Assembly: GCF_024359545.1 (NCBI RefSeq)
Contig: NZ_JAKQZG010000003.1
Span: 62,001 to 126,000, forward strand
Source of the DNA: Jiella marina
GTDB taxonomy: Bacteria > Pseudomonadota > Alphaproteobacteria > Rhizobiales > Rhizobiaceae
DNA: 64,000 nucleotides
Direction of reading: 5' to 3'
The translations under genes were made by a program, and so were the position numbers. Under the pieces are notes generated by a model. That model did no database searches and was not told where the DNA came from. It saw nothing but the letters and a program-made list of their open reading frames with translations. Positions 1 to 9,900 of the stretch are shown here, piece after piece (position 1 is the stretch's first letter; each line of letters starts with the position of its first letter).

Positions 1-667
1 ACTGGATGAGTTCGATCAGTCGGTTGCGAAACACCACCTTGCCCGGCGTCGCCGCAAGATCCTCGCCCACGGTGTAAATGTCCGGCTCGGCCGGCTTGCC
101 GCTGAGCGCCTCGGAGAAGTCGGTGGCGAAATTGGTGGCGCCGTCGATGAAGTTGGCGCCCATCGTCGCGACGGTCGCGTCGATTACCTCCGGGTTGAGC
201 CAGGGATAATTCGTCGGTGAGGCCGTGTCCGCCAGCTGGCGTGCCGTGAAGGCGACGATCCGCTGGTTGCGCTTGGCGAGACCGGGCAGTTCGGCCGTCG
301 CCTCGGCCCACCAGTTCTCTCCGAGGAGAAATGCCTGGCGGTACAAAGAGAAGGGAAAGCTGTTCCACGCGGGATTGGCGAAGCGCCGATCCCCCTTTGC
401 CGGTTCCACCACCTCTTCGCCAAGGCAGGCCATGAAGAATTTCTGCCAGTTGAGCGCCCCGCGCTCGATGAGCGCGGCACGACGCCATGGGGAGTTGGCG
501 AGGTGAAGCGCCCAGTCGGACAGCGCCATGCTCAGCCCCGAGGGCGAGAGCCCACCGGTGAAGCGGCCTTCGAAAGCGTGAAGCAGGCTGTCGTAGTCGA
601 CGGGCCTTCCGGATGTTTCGGCGTTTTCGCTGACGCGGAGGTCCTTGGCGGTCACGGGCTGGTTCAT
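1..667 (-). CDS. phaC: Class I poly(3-hydroxyalkanoate) synthase, N-terminal part (runs off the window)
   Basis: Polymerises (R)-3-hydroxyacyl-CoA into storage polyester at the granule surface. The first 222 residues are visible. The segment matches the PhaC N-terminal domain: DWALHLANSPWRR near residues 51-63, FANPAWNSFPFSLYRQ near 96-111, and the hallmark SPTNYPWLNPEVI near 150-162. The lipase-box cysteine and the rest of the alpha/beta-hydrolase fold lie outside the window. The ATG is preceded by AGGAG at an 8-base spacing. A FixK2-type TTGC-N6-TCAA box lies about 60 bases upstream, and the universal stress and acyl-CoA synthetase genes lie divergently, suggesting polymer synthesis tied to low oxygen. 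Family assignment rests on recognised motifs; the substrate chain length is not visible. Confidence 0.85.
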   Translation of the reverse strand, partial: MNQPVTAKDLRVSENAETSGRPVDYDSLLHAFEGRFTGGLSPSGLSMALSDWALHLANSPWRRAALIERGALNWQKFFMACLGEEVVEPAKGDRRFANPAWNSFPFSLYRQAFLLGENWWAEATAELPGLAKRNQRIVAFTARQLADTASPTNYPWLNPEVIDATVATMGANFIDGATNFATDFSEALSGKPAEPDIYTVGEDLAATPGKVVFRNRLIELIQ

Positions 668-725
668 GGGGGAACTCCTGATCTCGTTCTCAAGGCTCCG
701 ACTAGCACCGTGACGCACCGCAGCA

Positions 726-739
726 TTGCGCTGGATCAA
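726..739 (-). promoter_or_regulatory. FixK/FNR-type box upstream of the PHA synthase gene
   Basis: The sequence TTGCGCTGGATCAA fits TTG(A/C)-N6-(T/G)CAA. On the minus strand its centre lies about 38 bases upstream of a plausible start point, and a -10-like GCTAGT sits at 701-706. This is the class II activator arrangement. It is a consensus match only. Confidence 0.45.
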
Positions 740-983
740 AAATAGGGATCCGAATTGCGATGTCGCAGAATCTTCATCGATTGAGCGGCCGGAGCATCGA
801 TCTCGAGGGCGTGACGCGGGCCATTGAACGGGCGGGGGCGTGCGGCGCGACCGGGCGGGCTGCGATCGCGGCCGCGACCTGCTAGACTGTAGTGGTGTTT
901 TCGATGGAACTGGGGGCATGTTCGACGACGAAGCCGCTCCTGGTCGGAGCGTCCGCCATCGTCGGGCGTCCGGCGGGCGGTCG

Positions 984-997
984 TTGATGTCGATCAA
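984..997 (+). promoter_or_regulatory. Perfect FNR/FixK box upstream of the universal stress protein gene
   Basis: TTGATGTCGATCAA is a perfect TTGAT-N4-ATCAA dyad. A -10-like TATCAC lies at 1021-1026, which puts the box centre near -41 for a start around 1032. That favours translation from the ATG at 1060 rather than the ATG at 1027. The rest of the 668-1059 gap shows nothing else I can name. Confidence 0.7.
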
Positions 998-1059
998 CGC
1001 CAGACCTGCTCGAACCGTCCTATCACATGATCGTCTTCGAACCGGGAAAGGTCAGCACG

Positions 1060-1956
1060 ATGAATTCCGAGTCTCCTTCATCAACGGGCAATGCCGTCGA
1101 TCCCGTCACGGCGACGCGCCATGGCGGCCTGGCCGATCTGACCGTCATCGTGTCCGGCGCGAAAAAGGATCGGGGCGCCGTGGCCTATGCGGAGGCGATC
1201 GCCACCGCTTTCGACGCTCATCTCGACGTCCTCTACACCAACCATGTTCCGACCCCGATCCTGCCGTCGGCTCCGGGCGCAGAGGTCTTGGCCGCCGAAC
1301 TCGCCAGGAACAGCCACGAGACCGGCGACAAGACCGAGGCGGCCCTGCGTGATGCCTTCGGCGCGCTGAGCGCTTCCTGGGAGTTGCGGCGCGTCGACGG
1401 GGCCGTGGCTGCCCTGCGCCAGGCGATCGTCCGGCAGGCCGCGATTTCCGACCTCGTCATCGAGAGCAAGGCCGCCGTGGTCGAGGCGGGCGACATGGAA
1501 CTGTTCGAGGCGGTGATCTTCGAGGCGGGGGCGGCGATCGTGCTGGTGCCCGACAGTCAGAGCGCCAAGTCTCAGTTGCCCTCGAATGTCCTCGTCGCCT
1601 ATCGGGAAACCCCGGAATGCGCCCATGCCATCGCGGCAGCCCTGCCGCTTCTGCGGCGGGCGGACACCGTCTATCTCGTCAGCGTCGCCGAGTCGGGGTC
1701 GAGCGAGCAGCGGCACATCGACCCGATGGCGGACATGGCACGGCATCTCGCCCGTCACGGCGTCTCGGTGGAGGCCCGCGAACTGCCGAACTGGAAGGAT
1801 CCGGCCGAAGGTCTTCTGAACGAGGCCAGGCAGATTGGCGCCGATCTCGTCGTCGCCGGCGCCTACGGCCATTCCCGACTGCGGGAATATCTTCTGGGCG
1901 GGGTGACGCGTGGACTCGTGCGCCATTGCGAGGTTCCGCTGCTCATGGCCCATTGA
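1060..1956 (+). CDS. Universal stress protein, tandem-domain type
   Basis: A 298-residue protein with two UspA-like halves. The first begins LTVIVSGAKKDRGAVAYAEA; the second begins SNVLVAYRETPECAHAIAAA and ends with the nucleotide-binding pattern G-x2-G-x9-G as GAYGHSRLREYLLGG near residues 267-281. The usual Ser/Thr after the last glycine is replaced by glycine. Such tandem proteins are cytoplasmic and commonly induced by hypoxia or stasis. The ATG at 1060 is chosen because GGGAAAGG precedes it and the likely transcription start lies downstream of the ATG at 1027. The perfect FNR/FixK dyad upstream fits hypoxic induction. It reads in the same direction as the acyl-CoA synthetase gene. Confidence 0.85.
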   Translation: MNSESPSSTGNAVDPVTATRHGGLADLTVIVSGAKKDRGAVAYAEAIATAFDAHLDVLYTNHVPTPILPSAPGAEVLAAELARNSHETGDKTEAALRDAFGALSASWELRRVDGAVAALRQAIVRQAAISDLVIESKAAVVEAGDMELFEAVIFEAGAAIVLVPDSQSAKSQLPSNVLVAYRETPECAHAIAAALPLLRRADTVYLVSVAESGSSEQRHIDPMADMARHLARHGVSVEARELPNWKDPAEGLLNEARQIGADLVVAGAYGHSRLREYLLGGVTRGLVRHCEVPLLMAH

Positions 1957-2154
1957 GACGGCGCGCCGGCCCTCTTTGGGCCGGCGGTCATGGTCTCGAC
2001 ATGGCTCGCGCACTATTCTCCGGCAGCCTCGAGCCTGCCGCGAGACCGCATGGCGAAAGGGAGATATTCGCCGGCACGAACGGGAGGGCGGGCGTCTGGC
2101 AAACGCTCGCGGTTGATCCATTCCTGACGCCGTCGACGCTCGAGGAGGCGAGCG

Positions 2155-4908
2155 GTGGCGGTGCCGGGCATCGTTCCCAGCAGCGAGAAAAGCATCTCCA
2201 TGAGCATTCGCAATTTCGGCTCCCTGTTTCGGCCCCGATCCATCGCGCTGGTCGGCGCCAGCAACACGCCCCATTCCGTGGGCAACGTGGTTGCCCGCAA
2301 TCTCAAGGCCGGCGGCTTTTCGGGGCCGATCATGGCGGTCAACCCGCATGAGCGGGAGGTGGAAGGCCTGCCCTGCTTCCATTCGGTGCGCGATCTGCCG
2401 CAATGTCCCGACCTCGCCGTGATCGCGACCCCGGCGCCGAGCGTGCCCGCCATCGTCGGCGAACTCGCCGAGCACGGCTGCCCGAGCGCGGTCGTCATCA
2501 CCGCCGGCCTCAATGCCGCGTCCGGCGAGACCACGCTGAAGCAGGAAATGCTCGATCTCGCCCGTCCGCACCTCGTGCGGATCGTCGGGCCGAATTGTCT
2601 GGGCCTGATCTCGACCCCGCTCGGGATCAATGCGAGCTTCGCGCATCTGATGCCCAAGAAGGGTGACATCGCGCTCGTCAGCCAATCCGGGGCGATCGTC
2701 ACGGCCGTCCTCGACTGGGCGGAGGCGCGAGGCATCGGCTTTTCCCACATTGTTTCGCTCGGCGACATGGGCGATGTGGATTTCGGCGATCTGCTCGACT
2801 TCCTCTCCACAGACCGGGATACGCGTTCGATCCTGCTCTATGTGGAGAACATCACCTTCGCCAAAAAGTTCATGTCGGCCGCCCGGGTCGCGGCCCGTGC
2901 CAAGCCGGTGCTGGTGATCAAGTCCGGTCGCAGCGCCGAGGGAGCCAAAGCTGCTCACTCGCATACCGGCGCCCTGGCGGGCTCGGACATCGTCTATGAC
3001 GCCGCCTTCCGCCGCGCCGGTGTCCTGCGGGTCTCGACGCTGGAGGAACTGTTCGAGGCCGCCGCGATGCTGGCGACCGGCATCCGGATCGGCGGTGATC
3101 GGCTCGCGATCCTCACCAATGGCGGCGGCGCCGGGGTTCTCGCCGTCGACGCGCTCGATGCGCACGGCGGCCATCTTGCCGAACTCGGCGACGACACGCG
3201 CCAGGCGCTCGACGCCGTGCTGCCGTCCACCTGGTCGCATGGCAATCCCGTCGACATCATCGGCGATGCGACCGGCGATCGCTACAGCGCGGCGCTGGAC
3301 ATTCTTCTCAAGAGCCGCGAGAGCGACGCCATCCTCGTCATCAACTGCCCGACCGCCGTCGCCGACAACATGGAGGCGGGCAAGGCGGTGGTTGGATCTG
3401 CCAGAGCGCGGCCGCGCTTTCCGGTTCTGACCAACTGGCTGGGGGGAAGCACGGCTGGGCCGGTGCGTTCCTATTTCTCCGAACAGCGGCTCCCAACCTT
3501 TGAAAGCCCCGACGACGCAGTGCGGGCCTTCACCCATCTGGTCGAATACCGGCGCAACCAGGCCCAGTTGATGGAGACGCCGTCGGCCGGCGTGATGATC
3601 CCGCCGGAAAACGTCGACAAGGCGCGGGCGATCATCAAGAAGGCCGCTTCCGAGGGGCGCCAGATCCTCAGCGAGTGGGAAGCCAAGGACGTCCTGCATC
3701 TCTTCGGGATTCCCGCGGTGCCGACGGCCTTCGTCGAAACGGCCGAAGAGGCCGCCGCCCGCTTTGCTGAAATCGGATCGCCGGCGGTGCTCAAGATCGT
3801 TTCGCCGGAAATCACCCACAAGTCCGATGTCGGTGGCGTCCGCCTGAACATCGAGACGCGCGGCCAGATGCTCGATGCGGTGACGGAAATGACCGAGGCC
3901 GTCACCGCCGCGCGACCCGGTGCCCATATCACCGGCTTCACGGTCCAGCCGATGATCGAGCGCGGCGAGGGCCACGAACTGATCGTGGGCATCGCGCATG
4001 ACGTCACCTTCGGTCCGATCGTCCTCTTCGGCCGCGGTGGCAAGGAGGCGGAAATCGTCGGCGACCGGACGGTGGGCCTCCCGCCGCTGAATTCGGCGCT
4101 CGCCAGGCGGATGATCGACAACACGGCGATCGCAAAGCTCCTGCGCGGCTTCCGCGACGTGCCGCCGGTGGATTTTGATCGGCTTTCGGACATTCTCGTG
4201 CGGCTTTCGGAACTCGCCGTGCTCCTGCCCGAGGTCCGCGAACTGGACATCAACCCCCTGATGGCCGATGCGAGCGGGGTGGTGGCCCTCGATGCCCGAA
4301 TTGCGCTGGCGGCCCATTCCGAGCAGGCGACACTGGAGGTCCAGGGGCCGGCGATCCAGCCCTATCCCCGTGGCCTGGAGCACGAAATCAGCCTCCGCGA
4401 CGGCGAGCGCTGGCTGCTGCGGCCAATCCGGCCGGAGGACGAAGATGCGCTGGCGGCGATGGTCCTCGCCTGCGATCCGGAGGATTTGCGGCTGCGCTTC
4501 ATGGCGCCAATGAAGGCCTTCCCACACCAGACGGCCGCCCGCTACACCCAGATCGACTATGATCGCGAGATGGCCTTCATCGCCGTCCCGCCGACGAGCG
4601 GCTTCGGCGAAGGGCCGATCTCCGGGGTGGTCCGCATCGTCGCCGATCCGGAAAACGAGGAGGCCGAGTTCGCCGTCCTCGTGCGCTCCGACATGAAGGG
4701 GCGCGGCCTTGGTTTCCAACTGATGTCGGCGATTCTCGACCACGCGCGCCGGCGCGGGCTTTCTCGCGTCTTCGGCGAGATCCTTCGCGAGAATGTGGGG
4801 ATGCTCAAACTGGCCCGGGACCTCGGCTTCCACCCCGAGTCCTCGGCGGAGTTCTCCGACGTTGCCCATGTGGTGATCGAACTGGACGGTACCGGCGGAG
4901 AAAAGTGA
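2155..4908 (+). CDS. Fused ADP-forming acyl-CoA synthetase / GNAT N-acetyltransferase (PatZ-like architecture)
   Basis: A 917-residue protein with, in order, a CoA-binding Rossmann domain (about 15-115), succinyl-CoA-ligase-like domains (about 150-470) with SHTGALAG near 268-275, an ATP-grasp domain (about 500-720; HKSDVGG, GRGGKEAE) and a C-terminal GNAT domain (about 745-905; MKGRGLG near 848). This layout is shared by the protein lysine acetyltransferases Pat/PatZ and by bacterial ADP-forming acetyl-CoA synthetases. The phosphohistidine candidate His270 is present, so the synthetase half may be catalytically active. The GTG at 2155 has GAGGAGG six bases upstream; an ATG at 2200 is the alternative and matches the usual family start, but has a weak ribosome-binding site. 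Neighbouring PHA synthase and malate synthase fit a role in acetate/acetyl-CoA control. Confidence 0.9.
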   Translation: MAVPGIVPSSEKSISMSIRNFGSLFRPRSIALVGASNTPHSVGNVVARNLKAGGFSGPIMAVNPHEREVEGLPCFHSVRDLPQCPDLAVIATPAPSVPAIVGELAEHGCPSAVVITAGLNAASGETTLKQEMLDLARPHLVRIVGPNCLGLISTPLGINASFAHLMPKKGDIALVSQSGAIVTAVLDWAEARGIGFSHIVSLGDMGDVDFGDLLDFLSTDRDTRSILLYVENITFAKKFMSAARVAARAKPVLVIKSGRSAEGAKAAHSHTGALAGSDIVYDAAFRRAGVLRVSTLEELFEAAAMLATGIRIGGDRLAILTNGGGAGVLAVDALDAHGGHLAELGDDTRQALDAVLPSTWSHGNPVDIIGDATGDRYSAALDILLKSRESDAILVINCPTAVADNMEAGKAVVGSARARPRFPVLTNWLGGSTAGPVRSYFSEQRLPTFESPDDAVRAFTHLVEYRRNQAQLMETPSAGVMIPPENVDKARAIIKKAASEGRQILSEWEAKDVLHLFGIPAVPTAFVETAEEAAARFAEIGSPAVLKIVSPEITHKSDVGGVRLNIETRGQMLDAVTEMTEAVTAARPGAHITGFTVQPMIERGEGHELIVGIAHDVTFGPIVLFGRGGKEAEIVGDRTVGLPPLNSALARRMIDNTAIAKLLRGFRDVPPVDFDRLSDILVRLSELAVLLPEVRELDINPLMADASGVVALDARIALAAHSEQATLEVQGPAIQPYPRGLEHEISLRDGERWLLRPIRPEDEDALAAMVLACDPEDLRLRFMAPMKAFPHQTAARYTQIDYDREMAFIAVPPTSGFGEGPISGVVRIVADPENEEAEFAVLVRSDMKGRGLGFQLMSAILDHARRRGLSRVFGEILRENVGMLKLARDLGFHPESSAEFSDVAHVVIELDGTGGEK

Positions 4909-5220
4909 CCGGCTTCTGTCCGTCGTGCCCCCGCATCGGTGCCGCCGCCTCTTGTCTCATGGGGCGGCGGCCTCGCTTTGTTTCCACGCAACGGCCGGGA
5001 TGGCCCCCTCGCCATTCTGGAGTCCAGACCGTCATTCGCCCGACCCGGCAGGGTCGTGAAGGCGTCATCTGCGACCTTCGAATGGCCTTTTCCAAGCCTT
5101 TTCCTGCGGGTATGGAAGGGGTGATGTCGGTATGCTGCCAGTGCGCAGGCCGACTGCACAGAGGAACGTCCTCATGAAGAAGCGGCAGAAGGGCGTGTAC
5201 GGCATGGTGCGGAGGGGCGA
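4909..5220. other. 312-base intergenic region before the Crp/Fnr gene
   Basis: No gene is supported. It holds a short direct repeat of CCTTTTCC in the 5090s-5100s and a weak TTG-N8-CAA match at 4978-4991. GGAGG ends a few bases before the GTG at 5221. No terminator for the upstream gene is evident. Confidence 0.4.
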
Positions 5221-5985
5221 GTGGACACAATCGCGCATGAGCGGCTTCTCAAGCGGTTGAGGCTGATCGCGGAGATCGATCCGGAAGACGAGGAAGAACT
5301 CCTCAAGCTGCCTGTCACCCTGCGGGACGTCGATTCCGGCGTGGACATCGTCTCGGAAGGTCAGACCGTCCAGCATTGTTGCGTTCTGGTGGACGGGTTC
5401 ACCTATCGCTACCGCCACACGATCGACGGCAAGCGACAGATCATCGCCTTTCATGTTCCAGGCGACATTCCCGACCTTCACAGCCTTCATGTGCCTTACA
5501 TGGACCACAGCTTCGCCGCGACCTCCCAGTGCCGCATCGGTTTCATCTCGCACGAGGCGATCTGGGATCTGTGTGTGCGGCGGCCGAAGATCGCCGCCGC
5601 ACTGTGGCGGGAAACCCTGATCGACGGGGCGATCTTCCGTGAATGGATCGTGGGCCTCGGGCGCCTTTCGGGTGCCAGCCGCACCGCCCATCTGTTGTGC
5701 GAACTGGCGATGCGCATGCGCGCCGTCGATCTCGGCCCACACCACGTCTACCGACTGCCCCTGACCCAGCACGAACTGGCCGACGCGCTGGGCCTGACCG
5801 TGGTGACGGTCAACCGGGTCCTGAAACAGTTGCGCGAGGACGGGCTTCTGGTCCGCGAGCGCTCGCGCATGGAGATCAGGGATTGGCGCGGGCTGGCCCG
5901 GCTCGGCGAGTTCGATCCGCGCTACCTCTATTTCCGCGCACGGATCTCCATGACGGACGAGCAGAATGGCGACGACCCCGCCTGA
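5221..5985 (+). CDS. Crp/Fnr-family transcriptional regulator
   Basis: A 254-residue regulator with an N-terminal cyclic-nucleotide-type beta-roll domain (about 25-130) and a C-terminal Crp-type winged helix (about 165-235; LTQHELADALGLTVVTVNR). There is no N-terminal cysteine cluster, so it cannot hold an FNR-type iron-sulfur oxygen sensor. In FNR/FixK proteins the recognition helix carries E..SR; here the equivalent stretch reads VTVNR, so the glutamate and serine are replaced and only the arginine remains. Recognition of the nearby TTGAT-N4-ATCAA box by this protein is therefore doubtful. The GTG start follows GGAGG closely. The gene lies between the acyl-CoA synthetase and a response-regulator gene, all on the plus strand. 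Confidence 0.85.
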   Translation: MDTIAHERLLKRLRLIAEIDPEDEEELLKLPVTLRDVDSGVDIVSEGQTVQHCCVLVDGFTYRYRHTIDGKRQIIAFHVPGDIPDLHSLHVPYMDHSFAATSQCRIGFISHEAIWDLCVRRPKIAAALWRETLIDGAIFREWIVGLGRLSGASRTAHLLCELAMRMRAVDLGPHHVYRLPLTQHELADALGLTVVTVNRVLKQLREDGLLVRERSRMEIRDWRGLARLGEFDPRYLYFRARISMTDEQNGDDPA

Positions 5986-6243
5986 CGGGGCAGTCGATTT
6001 CGTCCTGACCTTTCCCGTTGTGGCGCGACGTTCGCTTTGTCCTCCCGCCAGCATCGAGGCCCGTGGTTTCCGGTGGGAGAAGCGAGTAGGCTCTTGCTTC
6101 TGCCGGCAAATGGGAGGAACAACCCATAAGGTGACAATTCGTCCACAGAACGGACGCTCGATGAATGCGCTATCGCGGGGAGGCGGGCGCAGGGCGACGT
6201 CGTGACAGGACAGGCGTGACCGCAGCGGCGAGGGGAGGAGCCA

Positions 6244-6903
6244 ATGCAACCCGTGTTCATCGTAGCCGACGATCATCCCTTGTTTCGCGGCGCGCTGAAG
6301 GAGATTCTGACGTCGCTTCCCGAGGGAGCGGACATTGTCGAGGCTGCCGATTTCGACGAGGCCGCGGACGCTCTGGCGCGAACGCCGGATGCCGACCTCC
6401 TGCTCCTCGACCTGTCGATGCCCGGGACCAGCGGCCTGTCGGGGCTTGCGCTCCTGCGCGCCGAGCATCCCTCGATCCCGATCGCGATCGTCTCGGCCAG
6501 CGAGGACGCGCAGATCATCGCGCGGGCTCTCGATCTCGGAGCCTCGGGCTTCATCCCGAAATCCGCCGGCTTCGAAGAGATCAAGGCGGCGATCAGGACA
6601 CTCCTTGAGGGCGACGTCTGGCTTCCGCCCGATTTCTCCATCGAGGCGACGGGTGATCCGGAGGTGACCGATCTGATCGCCCGCATGAAGACGCTGACAC
6701 CGCAGCAGACGCGGGTGCTTTCGATGCTGGGTCGCGGACTTCTCAACAAGCAGATCGCCTATGAGCTCGGCGTCTCGGAACCGACGATCAAGGCGCATGT
6801 CTCCGCCGTCCTTCTGAAGCTTGGTGTCGACAGCCGGACCCAGGCGGTCATCCGCCTGGCCAAGCTCGGCATCGATCCCGAGCGGGGCCTCGCCTCTTCC
6901 TGA
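6244..6903 (+). CDS. LuxR-family two-component response regulator
   Basis: A 219-residue protein with a receiver domain (about 3-120) bearing the acidic pair in VADDH, phosphoacceptor Asp56 in LLLLDLSMPG and the conserved lysine in IPKSAG, followed by a LuxR-type helix-turn-helix (about 150-212; LTPQQTRVLSMLGRGLLNKQ). GGGGAGGAG lies directly upstream of the ATG. Its stop is only 10 bases from the stop of the convergent hybrid sensor kinase gene, which makes the two a likely cognate pair. Similar symporter-kinase/LuxR pairs are known to control uptake of acetate and other monocarboxylates; whether that applies here is an inference. Confidence 0.9.
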   Translation: MQPVFIVADDHPLFRGALKEILTSLPEGADIVEAADFDEAADALARTPDADLLLLDLSMPGTSGLSGLALLRAEHPSIPIAIVSASEDAQIIARALDLGASGFIPKSAGFEEIKAAIRTLLEGDVWLPPDFSIEATGDPEVTDLIARMKTLTPQQTRVLSMLGRGLLNKQIAYELGVSEPTIKAHVSAVLLKLGVDSRTQAVIRLAKLGIDPERGLASS

Positions 6904-6913
6904 AGTGATGGCA

Positions 6914-9900
6914 TCACTCCGCCGCTTCCCGCCGCTGCAGGGCGCTGGCCATTGCTGCCCTGAGTGAAGCCGGCTTCAGCGGTTTCGTGAGCATCTGCAC
7001 GCCCATCGCCACCGCCTCGTCGCGCACGCTGAGCGAACGGTCGGCCGTGACGAGAATGGCGGCAAGACCCGGGTCGACACGCGCCCGCAGCGCCCGGATC
7101 GCGTCGAGCCCGTTGGTGCCCCGATCGAGGTGATAGTCCACCAGAGCGATGTCGGGGCGCTGTCCGGCGCGCTCGACCGAGGCGATCGCCTCTTCGGCGG
7201 AGGCATGGGTCTCCACCGCGCAGCCCCAGCCGGACAGAAGGACCTGCATGCCGTCGCGGATCGCGGCCTCGTTGTCGATGCAAAGGACCCGGGTGCCCGC
7301 CATCGCGAGCCCGATCTGGCCGGGCCTCGCCGACTTCGCCGAAAACTCCGCCACCGCCCCGCTCGCGGGCGACAGGCCGACCCGGAACGAGGTGCCGCGC
7401 CCATGGCGCGAACTGGCGGTGATCGGGTGGTCGAGCACGCGCGCGATGCGGTCGACGATGGAAAGACCGAGGCCGAGACCGCTGGCGGCACGGCTGCCTT
7501 CATCGAGACGGACGAATTCCTGATAGATCATCTGGAGCTGGTCGGCCGGAATGCCGATGCCGGAATCCGCCACTTCGAGGTCGATCAGCCCGCCCTTGCG
7601 GTGGCGGACGCCCACGACGATCTTGCCCTGCCGGGTGTATTTCACCGCATTGGAGACGAGATTCTGGATCAGCCGCCGCAGCAGATTGCGGTCGGAGCGC
7701 ACATGCACGCTCGTCTTGACGAAACGCAGCGACAATCCCTTCTCCTGGGCGAGAGGCTGAAGATCGGTCTCGATCTGCCGCAAGAGTGGGTCGAGAGGAA
7801 ACTCGGAGAATTTCGCCTGCATGGCGCCGGCATCGAGGCGGGAGATGTCGAGCACGGCACCGATGATCGCTTCCACCGCTTCGAGCGACGAGCCAATATT
7901 GCCCGCAAGCTCGGCCCCCGGCGCGCTGCCCTGCCGCTCCTCCAGCGCGGAGACATAGAGCCGTGCGGCGTTGAGCGGTTGCAGAATGTCGTGGCCGGCG
8001 GCCGCGAGAAACCGCGTCTTGCCGATATTCGCGGCTTCGGCGGCGCGGCGGGCTTCGGCGAGCTTTTCGTTGGCGGCGGTCAGTTCGGAGGTGCGCTGAC
8101 GCACCCGCTCTTCCAGGCTTTCGTTCATTTCGCGAAGAGCCGCGGCCCGGCGCACGCGCTCGGTCATGTCGGAGACGGTCGCCACGAGACCGCCATCCGG
8201 CATCCGGTTGACCCGCATTTCCAGCGTCCGGCCCGACCGGGCGAGCGCGATCTGGCGCTGCGCCGGCGGCTGGGTCAGCGCTTCGAAGCTCTGGCCGTAT
8301 TCGTTGCTGTCGATCTCTCCGGCGCTCAGGAGTTGGTCGAAGACGGTCGTGAGAGGCGTGCCAACCTGTCCGAATTCGGATGTCAGGCCGATCAGGTCCC
8401 GGAACTGACGGTTCCAGAAGGTGAGGCAGTAGTCGCCGTCGAAAATCGCCAGGCCCTGATCGACCTGGTCGAGCGCGATGCGCAGGAGATCCCGGTTGTA
8501 CTGGAGCGCTTCGGACGCGTCGTCGAGGAGCTGCAGCGCCATGCGGCTCGAATCGGCGTGGCGCTGGAACAGGAGCGACAGGACGAGGCGCGAGGACGCC
8601 GAGCCGATGGCCGAGGCGAGTAGCTGTTCGGAAAAGGTAATGGTGGCGCCGTCGGCCGGCCCGTCGTCGTCGAGCGACCCGTCATGGGTCTCCGCGAAGG
8701 CCCCGAAGGCACGGTCGGTTCGTTCCGGCCCGAGATAACGACCGATCGTCTCCTTGAGGTCGGCGACGCGGACATTCACACGGGCGCGGCTTCCGGTCGT
8801 CACAGGTTGGTTGTCGCGATTGGAGAAGACCGCGGCCTGGATGCGCTCCAGGGGCTTCGACGGACGGCTCAGCGAACCAAGGACGAGACCGGCGATATTG
8901 ACGGTCAGGCTTACCACGCAGCCGAACAGCAGCGGGTCCATGGCCGGGGCGATGGCACTCGCAACGGAAGGCTCGATGCCGAATGTCGGCGCCAAAAGGG
9001 TGACCGCCCAGGCCAGGATGCCGGCCGAAAGGCCGGTCATGGCACCGCGCGCGTTGGCCCGCTTCCAGTAGAGCCCGGCCAGGAGCGGAGGGGCCAGCTG
9101 CGCGATCGCGGCGAAGGACAGAAGCCCGATCGAGGCAAGCCCGCTGCCATTGCCGGCGAAGCGGTAGTAGACATAGCCGAAGAAGACGATGAGCAGAATC
9201 GCCGAGCGGCGGATGTTGAGGATCAGCCGCGTGGCATCCTCGCGGGGCTCCGCCACCCGGCCCCTTCGCTTCAGGAGAAACGGCAGGACGAGGTCGTTGG
9301 AGATCATGATCGCCAGCGCCACGCTCGCCACGATGACCATGGCGGTCGCCGCCGAAAGCCCGCCGATGAAGGCGACCACGGCCAGAAGATCGGCGCTCGC
9401 CGAAAGCGGCAGGGCGAGAACGTAAAGATCGGCGTCGAATTGCGGGCCGAGGCGCAACAGACCCGCCGCGGCGATCGGCGCGACGAAGAGATTGATCGTC
9501 ACGAGATAGAGCGGAAACAGCCAGCGTGCCCGGCGGATCTCGGCCTGGGTGCGGTTTTCCACCACCGTCATGTGGAACTGGCGGGGCAGGAGCAGGATCG
9601 CCACCGCACTGAGGCCGAGGCCGGCGAGGAAGGATCCGCCCAGCGGCGTCTCGAAGGCCTGGCTCACCATCGCGCTCTCGCGCGCCGCCTGCCACAGCTC
9701 GCCCGGCGTGAACAGGACGAAGGTGGTCCACAGCCCGACCGCCAGAAAGGCGGCGAGCTTGATGATCGATTCCATCGCGACCGCAAGGACAAGCCCGTCC
9801 TGATGCTCGGTCGCGTCGGCATGGCGCGTGCCGAACAGGATGGCGAAGACGCCGAGCCCGATCGCGATCGGCAGCGCCAGATCGCCGAACAGCGGTGGCA

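Noticed and set aside
1081-4869. Long minus-strand open frame of over 1200 codons
   Set aside because: It lies antisense to the stress-protein and acyl-CoA synthetase genes, has low-complexity Arg/His/Gly composition and no domain; it is a by-product of high GC.
4978-4991. TTGTTTCCACGCAA as a FixK box before the Crp/Fnr gene
   Set aside because: It matches only TTG-N8-CAA; the inner bases disagree with the consensus and the start lies too far away.
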